Shown here piece after piece: positions 19,506 through 28,630 of a DNA stretch of 47,822 nucleotides. The notes under the pieces were generated by a model. That model was not told the DNA's origin, ran no database searches, and was given only the letters and a program-made list of their open reading frames with translations. The first letter of the stretch is position 1. Each line of letters begins with the position of its first letter. Source of the stretch: Candidatus Aeolococcus gillhamiae (GTDB lineage Bacteria > Chloroflexota > Dormibacteria > Aeolococcales > Aeolococcaceae); NCBI GenBank assembly GCA_003244045.1, contig QHBU01000046.1:1-47822 (forward strand). The letters are read 5' to 3'. Position numbers and translations under genes: made by a program.

Positions 19506-22339
19506 CGCGCTCCGGTGGCGGCGTGGATCACCGAGTCGGTGAGCCGGCTCAGACCGACCGCGAGGTCGCCGCCGATGTGCAGGCGGATGACGCGGCGCGC
19601 ATGGTCACGCAGGGATTGCAGGTCACCCTCGGCCTGCGCCTGCTTGAGGATCGAGAAGGTGAAGGGCTGGTCGGGGATGGGGACGTCGACGGCATCGTCC
19701 GCGGTGATCTGGATGTAGAGGCCCGTGCCAGGACCGCCCTTGTGCAGCTGTCCAGTGCTGTGCAGGAACCGTGGTCCGAAGCCCAGCGTGGTGGCGACGC
19801 GATGCTCGTCGCGGATGGCCACTCGCAGACGCTGCAGAGCCGCCTCGTTCTCCGCGTTCGGCGTCACGTATGCCATCAGCGCCACGTAGTCGCCGGGGCG
19901 CACAGCCGAGAGGAATTCCGTCAGCGTGCCGTCGATGTCCCCTCGTCCCGGGGCACCGAACACGGCGATTCCGTCATCGCTAGCGGTCGCCGACTCGTCG
20001 GTGAAGGTGCCACTCTTCACGTACTGCTCGAGCACGCGCTTGGTGTTGTCCTTCGACTCCTGGACGTTGGGCTCGTCGAACGGATCGATCTCCAGTGCAG
20101 CGCCCGCCACGGCGGTGGCGAACTCCCAGGCAAAGAATTCGGCGGCGAGGTCGAGCAGGTCGTCGAGCTGCATAGTGATCTGGGGGATTCCCGCGCTGCG
20201 CAGCGCGCCCACCTCGGCGTCGAACTCGGGGTGGTCGTCGCGAAGCCGCAGCACGGTGAGGATGCGGTCGTCCCCGTAGACACCGGGCTGTCCGATGGGC
20301 TCGTCGCCGATGGGGATCAGCCCCTTGCCCTCCTTGCCCGTGCTCTCAGCGATCAGCTGCTCGGCCCACAGTGAGAAGGCGGCGATGCGCGGCGGTGCCA
20401 GGATGGTGACCTTGTCGCGGCCGCTTCGCTTGAGGAGCCCGAGGACAGTGCCGAGGGCCAGCCCGGGGCTGAGGTCGGCGGGGGTCCCGGGATGGGACTG
20501 CAGCCGCATCCGGTCGGCACGGTCGAGGAACGCCTCCACGTCGATCCCGATGATTGCCGCCGGTACCAGCCCGAAGTAGCTGAGCGCGGAGTAGCGACCA
20601 CCGATGTCGGCGGGGTTCTCGAAGACATGGCGGAACTTTCGCTCGGCAGCGGTGCCGGCGAGAGCCGACCCGGGGTCGGTGATGCAGATGAAGTGCTGGC
20701 CCGCGTTCAGGACTCCAGCGGTTGTCAGCCACTGCCAGAAATGCGCGAGGTGGCTGAGCGTTTCCAGGGTGGTGCCCGACTTCGACGCCACGATGAACAT
20801 CGTGGTGCGAGGATCCAATCGCTCCGTGAGCTCCGCGATGGTGGCTGGATCGGTGGTGTCGAGCACGTGCAGCTCGGGCTGGCCGGCAGCGCTGCCGAAG
20901 GATGTGCGCAGCACTTCGGGGCACAGACTGCTGCCGCCCATGCCGAGCAGCACACAGTTGCGGAATCCCGCCTGCTGCACCTCCGCGGTCAACCCGATCA
21001 GCCGGGGCAACTCGCCGCGCATGGTGTCGATGACGTCGAGCCAGCCCAGCCGGTTCTCGATGATCTTGGCGTGGGCCGCATCGCCCGTCTTCCAGAGGTC
21101 GGGGTCGCGATCCCAGACCCGGCGCGCCACCTCGCGTGGAGCATCGGTGTGCAGCGCGCCGAGCACCGCGTCAGTGCTGGTGGCCAGGTCGAGGTACTGG
21201 CGGCTCCCGTAGCCGCCGCGCATGGCGTCGACCTTCTCGGCGATGCCGCGGATGAGCTCATCGTACGAGTCGGCGAACGACGTGACGCCGGCGTCGAGGA
21301 GGTCGGCGGTGACCTTCTCCATGTCGATGCCCACCTCGGCGAGCTGCTCCATGACCCGCTTGGCGCCCGCGTAGTCCCGGTTGACCGTGTTGCCGTCGAC
21401 GATGCCATGGTCGCGGAAGGCGGTGATCGTCGACGGCGGCATGGTGTCCACTGTGTCCGGTCCCACCAGGGCTTCCGCGTACACGACGTCGCGATACTTG
21501 GGGTTCTTGGCGCTGGTGCTGGCCCACAGCGGTCGCTGCACCGGGCCCCCGGCCTCGGCGAGGGGAGCGAACTCGGGGCCGCGAAAGTAGCTCTCGAACT
21601 TCTCGTACGCGAGCACGGCGTTGGCGATGGCGGCCTTGCCGAGCAGGTCCTCGAGCGTGGCGTTGCCCGGGTCAGCGGCGAGCTTCTCCTCGATGAGCTT
21701 GTCAACGGCGGTGTCGACGCGGCTCACGAAGAAGGACGCCACTGAATGGACGTCGAGCGACCGCCCCTCTTCCTGTCTGGCCTTGAATGCATTGATGTAC
21801 GCGTTGATGACGTTGTCGTACGACTCCAGGGCGAAGATGAGCGTGACGTTGATGTTCACCCCCGCCGTCAGCGCACTCTGGATGGCCGGCACGCCCTCGG
21901 TGGTGGCGGGGATCTTGACCATCACGTTGGGGCGGTCCACACGCTTGTTGAACTCCTTCGCGTAGGTGACGCTGCGTTCGGTGCTGTGCGCCGCCTCCGG
22001 TGGCACCTCGAGGCTGACGTAGCCGTCCGCCCCTTTGGTGCGGTCGTGCACCGGTCGGAGGATGTCGGCGGCGCGCTGGATGTCGGTCACCGCCAGCCCC
22101 ATGAAGATCTCTTCGGGGTCGTCGACGCCGGCGGCGAGGAGCTCGCGGATCTGGTCGTCGTACTGGGTGCCCTCGGCGATCGCCTTCTGGAAGATGGTCG
22201 GATTGCTGGTCATCCCAGTGACGTTGTCCTCGGCGATCATGCGCTCGAGCTCGCCACCGGTCAGCAGGTCGCGGCTGATGTAGTCGAGCCAGATCGACTG
22301 ACCCTGGCCGGCGAGCTGCTGGAGCGGGTTGGCCGCCAT
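19502..22339 (-). CDS. tal-pgi: Bifunctional transaldolase / glucose-6-phosphate isomerase fusion
   Basis: 945-residue fusion. Residues 1-370 are transaldolase (DNVTGMTSNPTIFQKAI; Schiff-base K142 in VMVKIPATTEGV). Residues about 375-945 are phosphoglucose isomerase (SIS fold: VLLGMGGSSLCPEVLR, MFIVASKSGTTLETLSHL, DEPNVQESKDNTKRVLE). The fusion couples fructose-6-phosphate from the non-oxidative branch to glucose-6-phosphate, the zwf substrate. The ATG shares one base with the tkt stop (TGATG), and the stop overlaps gnd. No frameshift is seen. Confidence 0.96.
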
Positions 22340-24225
22340 CAGTGCGCCTCTTTGACCAGCGATCGCGCCGCCGCAACGATGGCATCGGCGTCGATGCCGG
22401 CGGCCGCCATCAGCTCGGCCGGGGTGCCGGATCGCGGGAGGCCGCGCACGGCGAGATGGACGACGTGGCGTGGATGGGTCTCGGCGGCGAGCGCCTCGAG
22501 CACGGCGCTGGCGATGCCGCCCTCCGGGTAGTGGTCCTCCACGATGACGATCCGGCCGGCGGTCGCAGCCGACGCTTCACCGACCGTGCGCGCGTCGACC
22601 GGCTTGATCGAGTAGAGATCGATGACCCGGCAGTGCACGCCGTCTGCGGCGAGCCGCTCGGCGGCGGCGAGGCAGTTGTGCACCGTGACCCCTGCACCGA
22701 TCAGCGTCACCGCATCCTCGTCGCTGCTGCGCAGCACCTTCGACCGCCCGATCTCGAACTCCTCGTCGTTGTCGTATAGCGTCGGGTAGGCACCGCGGGT
22801 GGTGCGCATGTACAGGATGCCGTCGGTGCTCGCCATGTGCAGCACCAGCTTTGCCGTGGAGACGGGGTCGCTGGGGTACAGGACGATCGAGCTGTGCACA
22901 GCGCGCATGGCGGCGATGTCCTCGAGGGCCATCTGCGAGGGGCCGTCGGCCCCGATCTCGCTGCCGGCGTGCGATCCGACCAGCCGGATGTTGGCTCCGG
23001 AAACGCCCGCCATGCGGATGAAGTCATAGGCGCGGCTGAAGAAGGCCGCAAATGTCGACGCGAACGGAACCAGCCGGCGCACGCTCATGCCCACGGCCGA
23101 GGCCACCAGCTGCTGCTCGGCGATGAACATCTCGAAGAAGCGCTCCGGGTAGGCCTTCTGGAACTCCTCGGAGTACGTCGAGTTGCTCACCTCACCGTCG
23201 AGCGCGACCACGTCGGCGCGCGCCCCGAGGGCCGCCAGCGCGTCTCCGTACGCCTTGCGGGTGGCCACCTTGTCGTCCTTCGAGTACCTGGGGAGGTTGA
23301 TGGTGACGCCGCCCCCGCGACGCACCGCCGACTCGCCCGGCTCGGGCAGCGGCGAGTCCACGTGCAGGTCGCGGATGCCTCCGAGCTCGGCGATGGCGCG
23401 CTCAGCCATGTCCTCCGGGAGGGGCTTGCCGTGCCAGTTGTCCTTGTTCTCGATCTCGCTGAACCCCTTGCCCTTGATGGTGCGGGCCAGCACGACCGTC
23501 GGGCGCTCGCGTTCCGCACGCGCGGTCGCCAGCGCCTCGTCGATCTGCTCGATGTCGTGGCCGTCGATGACCAGGGCGCGACAGCCGAATGCCTCGACGC
23601 GCCGCGCGTACGTCGCCATGTTCCACTCGAACTCTGTGGGTCCGCGCTGGCCGAGGCGGTTGACGTCGACGATGGCGGTGAAGTTGTTGAGGCTGTAATG
23701 ACCGGCCTTGTCGAGGCCCTCCCAGATGGAGCCCTCGGCGATCTCGGAGTCACCGCAGACGGTCCACACATGGAATGGCAGCCGGTCGACCGCGCGCCCC
23801 GCCAGGGCGACTCCGACCGCGATCGGCAGGCCCTGGCCGAGCGAGCCGGTAGCGACGTCGACCCACGGAAGGACGGGTGTAGGGTGACCCTGGAGGCGCG
23901 ACCCATGGGTGCGGTAGGTCATCAGCTCGGCGTCGTCGATGGCCCCGCACGCCTTGAACAGGGCATAGATGAGGGGCGACGCGTGTCCCTTGGAGAAGAT
24001 GAGGTGGTCGTTGTTGTCGAGGGTGGGGTTCTTCCAGTCGTAGCGGAGGTGACGGGCGATCAGCACGGCGAGGAGGTCACTCGCCGACATGCTCGAGCTG
24101 GGGTGCCCCGATCCGGCCTTGGTGCTGGCCCGGATCCCATCAACGCGCAGCTGCTGACCGAGATCGCGCAGGAACGCGAGATCCTCAGCAGTCAGAGACT
24201 TCTCGAGACTGCCAGTCATCGCCAT
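22339..24225 (-). CDS. tkt: Transketolase
   Basis: Thiamine-diphosphate enzyme moving two-carbon units between sugar phosphates; 628 residues. TKAGSGHPSSSMSASD, the TPP motif VCGDSEIAEGSIWEG (GDSE at 158-161), and FASTFAAFFSRAYDFIRM plus VGSHAGSEIGADGPSQMALE in the Pyr domain are clear. The ATG at 24223-24225 is chosen because CCGGAGG ends seven bases before it; the frame is open 50 codons further upstream, into the dyad region. First gene of the operon and the only one with a real ribosome site. Confidence 0.96.
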   Translation of the reverse strand: MAMTGSLEKSLTAEDLAFLRDLGQQLRVDGIRASTKAGSGHPSSSMSASDLLAVLIARHLRYDWKNPTLDNNDHLIFSKGHASPLIYALFKACGAIDDAELMTYRTHGSRLQGHPTPVLPWVDVATGSLGQGLPIAVGVALAGRAVDRLPFHVWTVCGDSEIAEGSIWEGLDKAGHYSLNNFTAIVDVNRLGQRGPTEFEWNMATYARRVEAFGCRALVIDGHDIEQIDEALATARAERERPTVVLARTIKGKGFSEIENKDNWHGKPLPEDMAERAIAELGGIRDLHVDSPLPEPGESAVRRGGGVTINLPRYSKDDKVATRKAYGDALAALGARADVVALDGEVSNSTYSEEFQKAYPERFFEMFIAEQQLVASAVGMSVRRLVPFASTFAAFFSRAYDFIRMAGVSGANIRLVGSHAGSEIGADGPSQMALEDIAAMRAVHSSIVLYPSDPVSTAKLVLHMASTDGILYMRTTRGAYPTLYDNDEEFEIGRSKVLRSSDEDAVTLIGAGVTVHNCLAAAERLAADGVHCRVIDLYSIKPVDARTVGEASAATAGRIVIVEDHYPEGGIASAVLEALAAETHPRHVVHLAVRGLPRSGTPAELMAAAGIDADAIVAAARSLVKEAH

Positions 24226-24281
24226 GTCACGACCTCCGGGGTTGCTTCCTGATCCGTTCCTACTCATCATGCCGCGCCAGC

Positions 24282-24307
24282 GCTGACCGCCGCAGGCGGC
24301 GGTCAGC
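24282..24307. promoter_or_regulatory. Perfect 12-bp inverted repeat upstream of the pentose phosphate operon
   Basis: GCTGACCGCCGC / GCGGCGGTCAGC separated by AG, 57 bases before the tkt ATG in the region divergent from tRNA-Arg. It may be an operator for the operon or a hairpin in a longer leader. The binding protein is unknown. Confidence 0.45.
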
Positions 24308-24335
24308 ATGCCCGGGGGAGCCGCCTGGCCTCGTG

Positions 24336-24341
24336 TAAACT
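24336..24341 (+). promoter_or_regulatory. Putative -10 element (TAAACT) of tRNA-Arg
   Basis: TAAACT 26 bases before the tRNA 5' end, of the same TANNNT form as the other promoters here. Confidence 0.4.
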
Positions 24342-24367
24342 CGGAGGCCGCTCGAAAGTCGGGCCGC

Positions 24368-24445
24368 GCGCCCATAGCTCAGTCCGGATAGAGCGTCTGA
24401 CTACGGATCAGAAGGCCAGGGGTTCAAATCCTCTTGGGCGCGCCA
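24368..24445 (+). tRNA. tRNA-Arg (anticodon ACG)
   Basis: Full cloverleaf: acceptor GCGCCCA / TGGGCGC, D-arm GCTC...GAGC, anticodon stem TCTGA / TCAGA with loop CTACGGA (anticodon ACG), T-arm AGGGG / CCTCT (one G-T pair) with TTCAAAT loop. The discriminator is G and CCA is encoded at 24443-24445. It ends four bases before the stop of the opposite-strand gene. Confidence 0.95.
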
Positions 24446-24449
24446 CCTC

Positions 24450-25223
24450 TCAGCGGAGGAACTGGAAGGGGTCCTCGGCTGTCGTTCGGGCCCGCCGTCT
24501 ACGCAGGAGCACGGTGCCCGCGATGGCCGCGGTGATCACCAGGATCGCGGCGATCCCCACCAGCAGCGCAGCCGGTGGGCCGGAGCCGCGGCCGTTGCCC
24601 GCGGCGAGTGGCGTGGCGGCCGAGCCGGGGCTGGCGGTGGGCGCCGGGGTCGGGAGCGCGGTTGGCGTGTCCGTGGGTAGCGGGGTGTCGCTCGGCGTCG
24701 GCGTCGAGGTCGGGGCCGGGGGTGGGGTCGGGGTCGGGACCGGGGTGGGCGTCGGTGGCACGGTGACGGTGAACTGCTGGCCCGGCAACACCCTGCCCGT
24801 GTTGCTGTTCTTGACGATGGCATTGCCTCTGCTCGACGGCTCCTTGAGCGCGGCGCTGGGGAAGTGATCGCCCCCTGTGGCGCCGCTTGGCACGGTTCCG
24901 CTCACGGTGCCCTGGCACTTCCCGCTGGCTTGTCTGGCAGTCACCGGCGTCGTGCCGATCGGCGTCGTGGCGCTGTCGTCCCAGTAGAGGACGATGGTCA
25001 GGTTGGTGGGGTCCGGTGAGTTGCTGGCACAGTCGGCGTAGTTCCACGTGTACTTGTATTTCACCGTGCTTCCCGGCGCGCCGGACGCCGCACCGCCGGC
25101 GGCACGCAGCAGGGTGGGGGAGGCGCCGGCCGACGCGCCGATCGCAGGCAGCGCGACCACCGCGGTGGCGACCAGGGCGGCCATCATGGCCATGGCTTTC
25201 ATCGCCGCACGAACCGTGGACAT
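24450..25223 (-). CDS. Secreted, C-terminally membrane-anchored proline/threonine-rich protein
   Basis: 257 residues. An N-terminal signal peptide (hydrophobic AMAMMAALVATAVVALPAIG, then ASA) is followed by an extracellular domain of about 110 residues with YKYTWNYADCASNSPDPTNL and a second Cys in SGKCQGTV, which could form a disulfide. A Pro/Thr-rich wall-spanning linker (about 150-205) follows, then a hydrophobic segment LLVGIAAILVITAAIAGTVL and RRRR tail. There is no LPXTG motif, so anchoring is by the membrane segment. Ligand and family are unknown. The ATG at 25221-25223 has TACTCT 7 bases upstream; longer upstream readings lack a signal peptide. Confidence 0.75.
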   Translation of the reverse strand: MSTVRAAMKAMAMMAALVATAVVALPAIGASAGASPTLLRAAGGAASGAPGSTVKYKYTWNYADCASNSPDPTNLTIVLYWDDSATTPIGTTPVTARQASGKCQGTVSGTVPSGATGGDHFPSAALKEPSSRGNAIVKNSNTGRVLPGQQFTVTVPPTPTPVPTPTPPPAPTSTPTPSDTPLPTDTPTALPTPAPTASPGSAATPLAAGNGRGSGPPAALLVGIAAILVITAAIAGTVLLRRRRARTTAEDPFQFLR

Positions 25224-25230
25224 GACGCTG

Positions 25231-25236
25231 AGAGTA
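25231..25236 (-). promoter_or_regulatory. Putative -10 element (TACTCT) of the proline-rich surface protein gene
   Basis: TACTCT on the minus strand, 7 bases before the ATG; no Shine-Dalgarno. It lies 26 bases from the divergent promoter of the BON gene. Confidence 0.5.
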
Positions 25237-25262
25237 CCCCGGACCAGGCTGTTCTCATCGCC

Positions 25263-25268
25263 TAGACT
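25263..25268 (+). promoter_or_regulatory. Putative -10 element (TAGACT) of the BON-ligase pair, leaderless type
   Basis: TAGACT 9 bases before the ATG of the BON-domain gene; no Shine-Dalgarno. Confidence 0.55.
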
Positions 25269-25277
25269 CCGTGCGCG

Positions 25278-25691
25278 ATGAAGGGCCTGGGACGGATCAC
25301 TGCTGCCCTCGGTGCCGGCGTGGCGGGTCTGGGTGCCGCGGTCTTCCTGCACCCGCGCTCGGGGGCACGCAATCGCAAGGCCGCGGCCGGGGTGGCGCGA
25401 CGCCAGTCGGCGAACGTGGCCACCATGGTCGGCGACTCGGTGGCGAATCCGGGCCGCGGCGGTCGCCGGGAGGTGCAACTGGTGGAGAGGGTTCGCGCCG
25501 AGCTGGACGTTCGGCACCCTGACGCCGCCGCCGGACTGCACGTCAGCGCGCGCAAGTCGACGGTCACCCTGCGCGGCGAGGTCATCCACCTCGACGACAT
25601 CGACGCCTTCGAGGCAACCGCGCGGTCGGTGGCCGGCGTCAGCGACGTCAACAACCTCCTCCGCCTCGCCGCGCCCGCCTCCGCGGGGTGA
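25278..25691 (+). CDS. BON-domain protein
   Basis: 137 residues. A short hydrophobic N-terminus (AALGAGVAGLGAAVFLHP) could be a membrane anchor. Residues about 67-133 form a BON domain (VERVRAELDVRHP, LHVSARKSTVTLRGEVIHLD, VAGVSDVNNLLRL), a small fold that usually binds membranes or ligands. The stop overlaps the DNA ligase start (GTGA), so the two are coupled, although no functional link between BON and ligase is established. No catalytic motif is seen. Confidence 0.82.
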   Translation: MKGLGRITAALGAGVAGLGAAVFLHPRSGARNRKAAAGVARRQSANVATMVGDSVANPGRGGRREVQLVERVRAELDVRHPDAAAGLHVSARKSTVTLRGEVIHLDDIDAFEATARSVAGVSDVNNLLRLAAPASAG

Positions 25692-26725
25692 CGCTGCCAA
25701 TCACGCCGCCGCTGGAGCCGATGCTTGCCCGCGCGGCGGAGCAGATCCCGTCGGGCCCCGGTTGGCGGTACGAACCCAAGTGGGACGGCTTTCGCGCCAT
25801 CGTGTTCCGCGACGGCGACGACGTGCACGTCGGTAGCCGCAAGGGCCAGCCCTTGCTCCGCTACTTCCCCGAGATTCTCGACCCGTTGCGGCACGCCATG
25901 CCCGAACGGGCTGTCGTGGACGGCGAGATCATCATCGCCACCCCGCGCGGGCTCGACTTCGATGCCCTGCAGATGCGGCTGCACCCGGCCGCTTCAAGGG
26001 TGGCGAGGCTGGCGGCCGAGACTCCGGCCACGGTGATCCTCTTCGACCTCCTCGCCGACGGCTCGGGCGACCTGCGCGGCAGCCCGCTGGTGACCCGGCG
26101 CGAGCTTCTCCTCGGAGCCATCTCCGGCAATGCGCGCGTGGCGTTGACCCCGCAGACTGCCGACTTCGAGGAGGGGAAGGACTGGTTCACCCGCTACGAG
26201 GGCGCTGGGCTCGACGGCCTGATCGCCAAACCAGAGGACAGCACCTATCGCAGCGGCGAGCGAGGCTGGACCAAGATCAAGCACCTGCGCACGGTCGACT
26301 GTGTCGTGGGCGGGTATCGCATGGAGGTGAAAGGGCGAGGAGTGGGGTCGCTTCTCCTCGGCCTCTACGACGGCGACGGCGTGCTCCACCACGTCGGCCA
26401 CACCTCCTCGTTCTCCGCCACGGAGAAGCGCGAGCTCGTCGGCACGCTCGAGCCGCTGGTGGGTGGGGACAGCTTCGGCCACGGGCGCACCCCGGGAGCG
26501 CCCAGCCGGTGGACCAAGGACAAGGATGCCGACTGGACGCCGCTGCGCCCGACCCTGGTCTGCGAGGTTTCCTTCGACCATCTCCAGGGGCGGCGCTTCC
26601 GCCACGCCGCTCGATTCCTGCGCTGGCGCGAGGACCGCGACCCCGCGACCTGCACGTACGACCAACTGACCGCCGCCGACGCCTTTCATCTCAGCGAGAT
26701 CGTCCACCTCCCCGACGCCGGATAG
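25688..26725 (+). CDS. ligC: ATP-dependent DNA ligase (LigC/LigD-ligase-domain type)
   Basis: 345 residues: nucleotidyltransferase domain followed by an OB-fold, without polymerase or nuclease domains. Motif I is EPKWDGFRAI with AMP-accepting K31; VVDGEIII (motif III), DGLIAKPEDSTYRSGERGW and WTKIKHLR (motifs IV-V) and the C-terminal VCEVSFDHLQGRRFRH are visible. Such stand-alone ligases act in base-excision repair or accessory nick sealing. No Ku or LigD polymerase gene is near. The GTG start at 25688 overlaps the BON stop. The gene symbol is by analogy. Confidence 0.9.
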   Translation: MTLPITPPLEPMLARAAEQIPSGPGWRYEPKWDGFRAIVFRDGDDVHVGSRKGQPLLRYFPEILDPLRHAMPERAVVDGEIIIATPRGLDFDALQMRLHPAASRVARLAAETPATVILFDLLADGSGDLRGSPLVTRRELLLGAISGNARVALTPQTADFEEGKDWFTRYEGAGLDGLIAKPEDSTYRSGERGWTKIKHLRTVDCVVGGYRMEVKGRGVGSLLLGLYDGDGVLHHVGHTSSFSATEKRELVGTLEPLVGGDSFGHGRTPGAPSRWTKDKDADWTPLRPTLVCEVSFDHLQGRRFRHAARFLRWREDRDPATCTYDQLTAADAFHLSEIVHLPDAG

Positions 26726-26737
26726 GTACACGCCGCC

Positions 26738-26743
26738 TAGCAT
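26738..26743 (+). promoter_or_regulatory. Putative -10 element (TAGCAT) of topoisomerase IB, leaderless type
   Basis: TAGCAT 6 bases before the GTG start; no Shine-Dalgarno. Confidence 0.5.
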
Positions 26744-26749
26744 CGCCTG

Positions 26750-27829
26750 GTGCCTCGCCGTGTTCGTGTCCTTGACAGCGACCCCGTCGCCACCGCTCGC
26801 GCGGCGGGGCTGCGCTATGTCAACGACGGTTCCCCCGGGATACGCCGTCAGCCCAAGCCGCGTGGAGGGTTCCGCTACGTCGGCGTCGACGGCCGGGCCA
26901 TCACGAGGGCGACGGAGATCCAGCGCATCGCTCACATCGCCATCCCGCCGGCGTGGACCGACGTCTGGATCTCCCCGGCCGCCAACGGGCACATCCAGGC
27001 CACCGGTCGTGACGCGCGGAAGCGCAAGCAGTACCGCTACCACAAGAGGTGGCGCGAAGCGCGCGACGCCACCAAGTACGAGCGCACCATTGCCTTCGGC
27101 GAGGTGTTGCCGCGGATTCGGGTGCGCGTCGACAAGGATCTGCGTGGCTCCGAGCTCAGCCGCGAGCGCGTCCTGGCCACCATCGTGCGCCTGCTCGACT
27201 CGACGTACATCCGCGTCGGCAATGAGGAGTACGCACGCGAGAACCGCTCCTTCGGGCTGACCACCATGCGCGACCACCACGTCGAGGTGGAGGGCTCCAA
27301 GCTGCGCTTCCAGTTCCGTGGCAAGAGCGGCAAGCAGCACACCGTCGCGATCGCCGACCGGAGGGTCGCGCGCGTGGTCAGCCGCCTCCAGGATCTTCCC
27401 GGTCAGCAGCTGTTCCAGTGGCAGGACGACGATGGCGAGCTGCACGGCGTCGAGTCGGACGACGTCAACGCGTACATCCGCGAAGCGTCCGGCGAGGACT
27501 TCACCGCCAAGGACTTCCGCACCTGGGGCGGGACAGTGCTGGCCGCGTGGGCACTCCAGGAGCTGGGCGAGTACGCCTCGCAGACGCAGGCCAAGCGGCA
27601 CGTGGTCGAAGCCGTCGAGTCCGTCGCGCGCCATCTCGGCAACACCCCTGCCGTCTGCCGGCGCTGCTACGTCCATCCCGAGGTGATCAGCGCGCACCTC
27701 GACGGGGCTCTCCTGGCCAACCTGGAACGTCGCGCCGAGGAGACCCTCGCCCAGTCTCTCGACGACCTCTCTGGTCGTGAGGCCGCCGTGCTCGCCTTCC
27801 TGCGCCGGAGGATCGCCGAGGCAGCCTGA
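26750..27829 (+). CDS. DNA topoisomerase IB (poxvirus-like)
   Basis: 359 residues. Relaxes supercoils through a 3'-phosphotyrosine intermediate. The N-terminal domain includes RYVNDGSPGIRRQPKPRGGF and IPPAWTDVWI; the catalytic domain has RVGNEEYARENRSFGLTTMR, FRGKSGKQH, EDFTAKDFRTWGGT and the nucleophile Y307 in RRCYVHPEVI. Length is usual for bacterial IB enzymes. The GTG start at 26750 is chosen for its TAGCAT at the leaderless distance and for matching the family N-terminus. Confidence 0.94.
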   Translation: MPRRVRVLDSDPVATARAAGLRYVNDGSPGIRRQPKPRGGFRYVGVDGRAITRATEIQRIAHIAIPPAWTDVWISPAANGHIQATGRDARKRKQYRYHKRWREARDATKYERTIAFGEVLPRIRVRVDKDLRGSELSRERVLATIVRLLDSTYIRVGNEEYARENRSFGLTTMRDHHVEVEGSKLRFQFRGKSGKQHTVAIADRRVARVVSRLQDLPGQQLFQWQDDDGELHGVESDDVNAYIREASGEDFTAKDFRTWGGTVLAAWALQELGEYASQTQAKRHVVEAVESVARHLGNTPAVCRRCYVHPEVISAHLDGALLANLERRAEETLAQSLDDLSGREAAVLAFLRRRIAEAA

Positions 27830-27836
27830 TGCGGGA

Positions 27837-27842
27837 TACAGT
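27837..27842 (+). promoter_or_regulatory. Putative -10 element (TACAGT) of the kynA-kynU pair, leaderless type
   Basis: TACAGT 8 bases before the ATG of kynA; it lies immediately after the topoisomerase stop. Confidence 0.55.
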
Positions 27843-27850
27843 GGCGGGCG

Positions 27851-28630
27851 ATGGGCGTGCCCACCGACTACGCCACGTACCTGCGGATCGATGAGCTGCT
27901 CGACCTGCAGCAGCCGCTCAGCGACGGCGCCCACGACGAGATGCTGTTCATCGTCGTCCACCAGGTGTACGAGCTGTGGTTCAAGCTCATCCTGCACGAG
28001 CTGGACGCCGCCGCCGTCGCCCTCGACGACGCCCGTGCGCACGCCGCGCTGCGCCCCATGCACCGCGCGGTGGCGGTGGAGCAGCTGCTCATCGACCAGC
28101 TGCACGTGCTCGAGAGCATGAGCCCCGACGGCTTCATGCGCTTCCGCGACCCACTCGCGCCGGCGTCGGGGTTCCAGTCAACGCAGTTCCGTGAGATCGA
28201 GGCGCTCTCCGGCGCCGGCGATGCCCGCCACCTCGACGCTGCCGGACGCGACGAGATCCATCGCGCCCAACTCAGCGAACGGCTCGGCGGCCGCACGCTG
28301 TACACGGCGCTGGGCATGTCGATGCGCGCCGCCGGCTTCGACGCTCCCGACGGGGATCACGCCGACGCACGGGCGCGCCGGATGAGCGCTCTCGCATCGC
28401 TGTACCGCGATCATGACGATGCCCCCCGGGCGGTGCTGCACGAGCTCTGTGAGGCATTCGTGGACCATGACGAGACAATCGCGCGCTGGCGTCACCACCA
28501 CGCCCTGATGGCCGCCCGAGAGATCGGCAGCAGGACGGGATCGGGCGGCAGCCTCGGCGTCGCCTACCTCCAGTCAACGCTGGACCGGCGGTTCTTTCCC
28601 GAGCTGTGGGAGGTGCGCAACCAGCTGTGA
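27851..28630 (+). CDS. kynA: Tryptophan 2,3-dioxygenase
   Basis: Heme enzyme opening the indole ring of tryptophan to N-formylkynurenine; 259 residues. The start PTDYATYLRIDELLDLQQPLS is typical; substrate-site residues are in LFIVVHQVYELWFKLILHEL, and the proximal heme histidine lies in the HHHALMAAREIGSRTGSGGS stretch. The stop overlaps the kynureninase start (GTGA). TACAGT lies 8 bases before the ATG. Confidence 0.95.
   Translation: MGVPTDYATYLRIDELLDLQQPLSDGAHDEMLFIVVHQVYELWFKLILHELDAAAVALDDARAHAALRPMHRAVAVEQLLIDQLHVLESMSPDGFMRFRDPLAPASGFQSTQFREIEALSGAGDARHLDAAGRDEIHRAQLSERLGGRTLYTALGMSMRAAGFDAPDGDHADARARRMSALASLYRDHDDAPRAVLHELCEAFVDHDETIARWRHHHALMAAREIGSRTGSGGSLGVAYLQSTLDRRFFPELWEVRNQL

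Noticed and set aside
25994-28105. Long minus-strand open frame (703 codons)
   Set aside because: Antisense to ligase, topoisomerase IB and kynA, all with clear active-site motifs.
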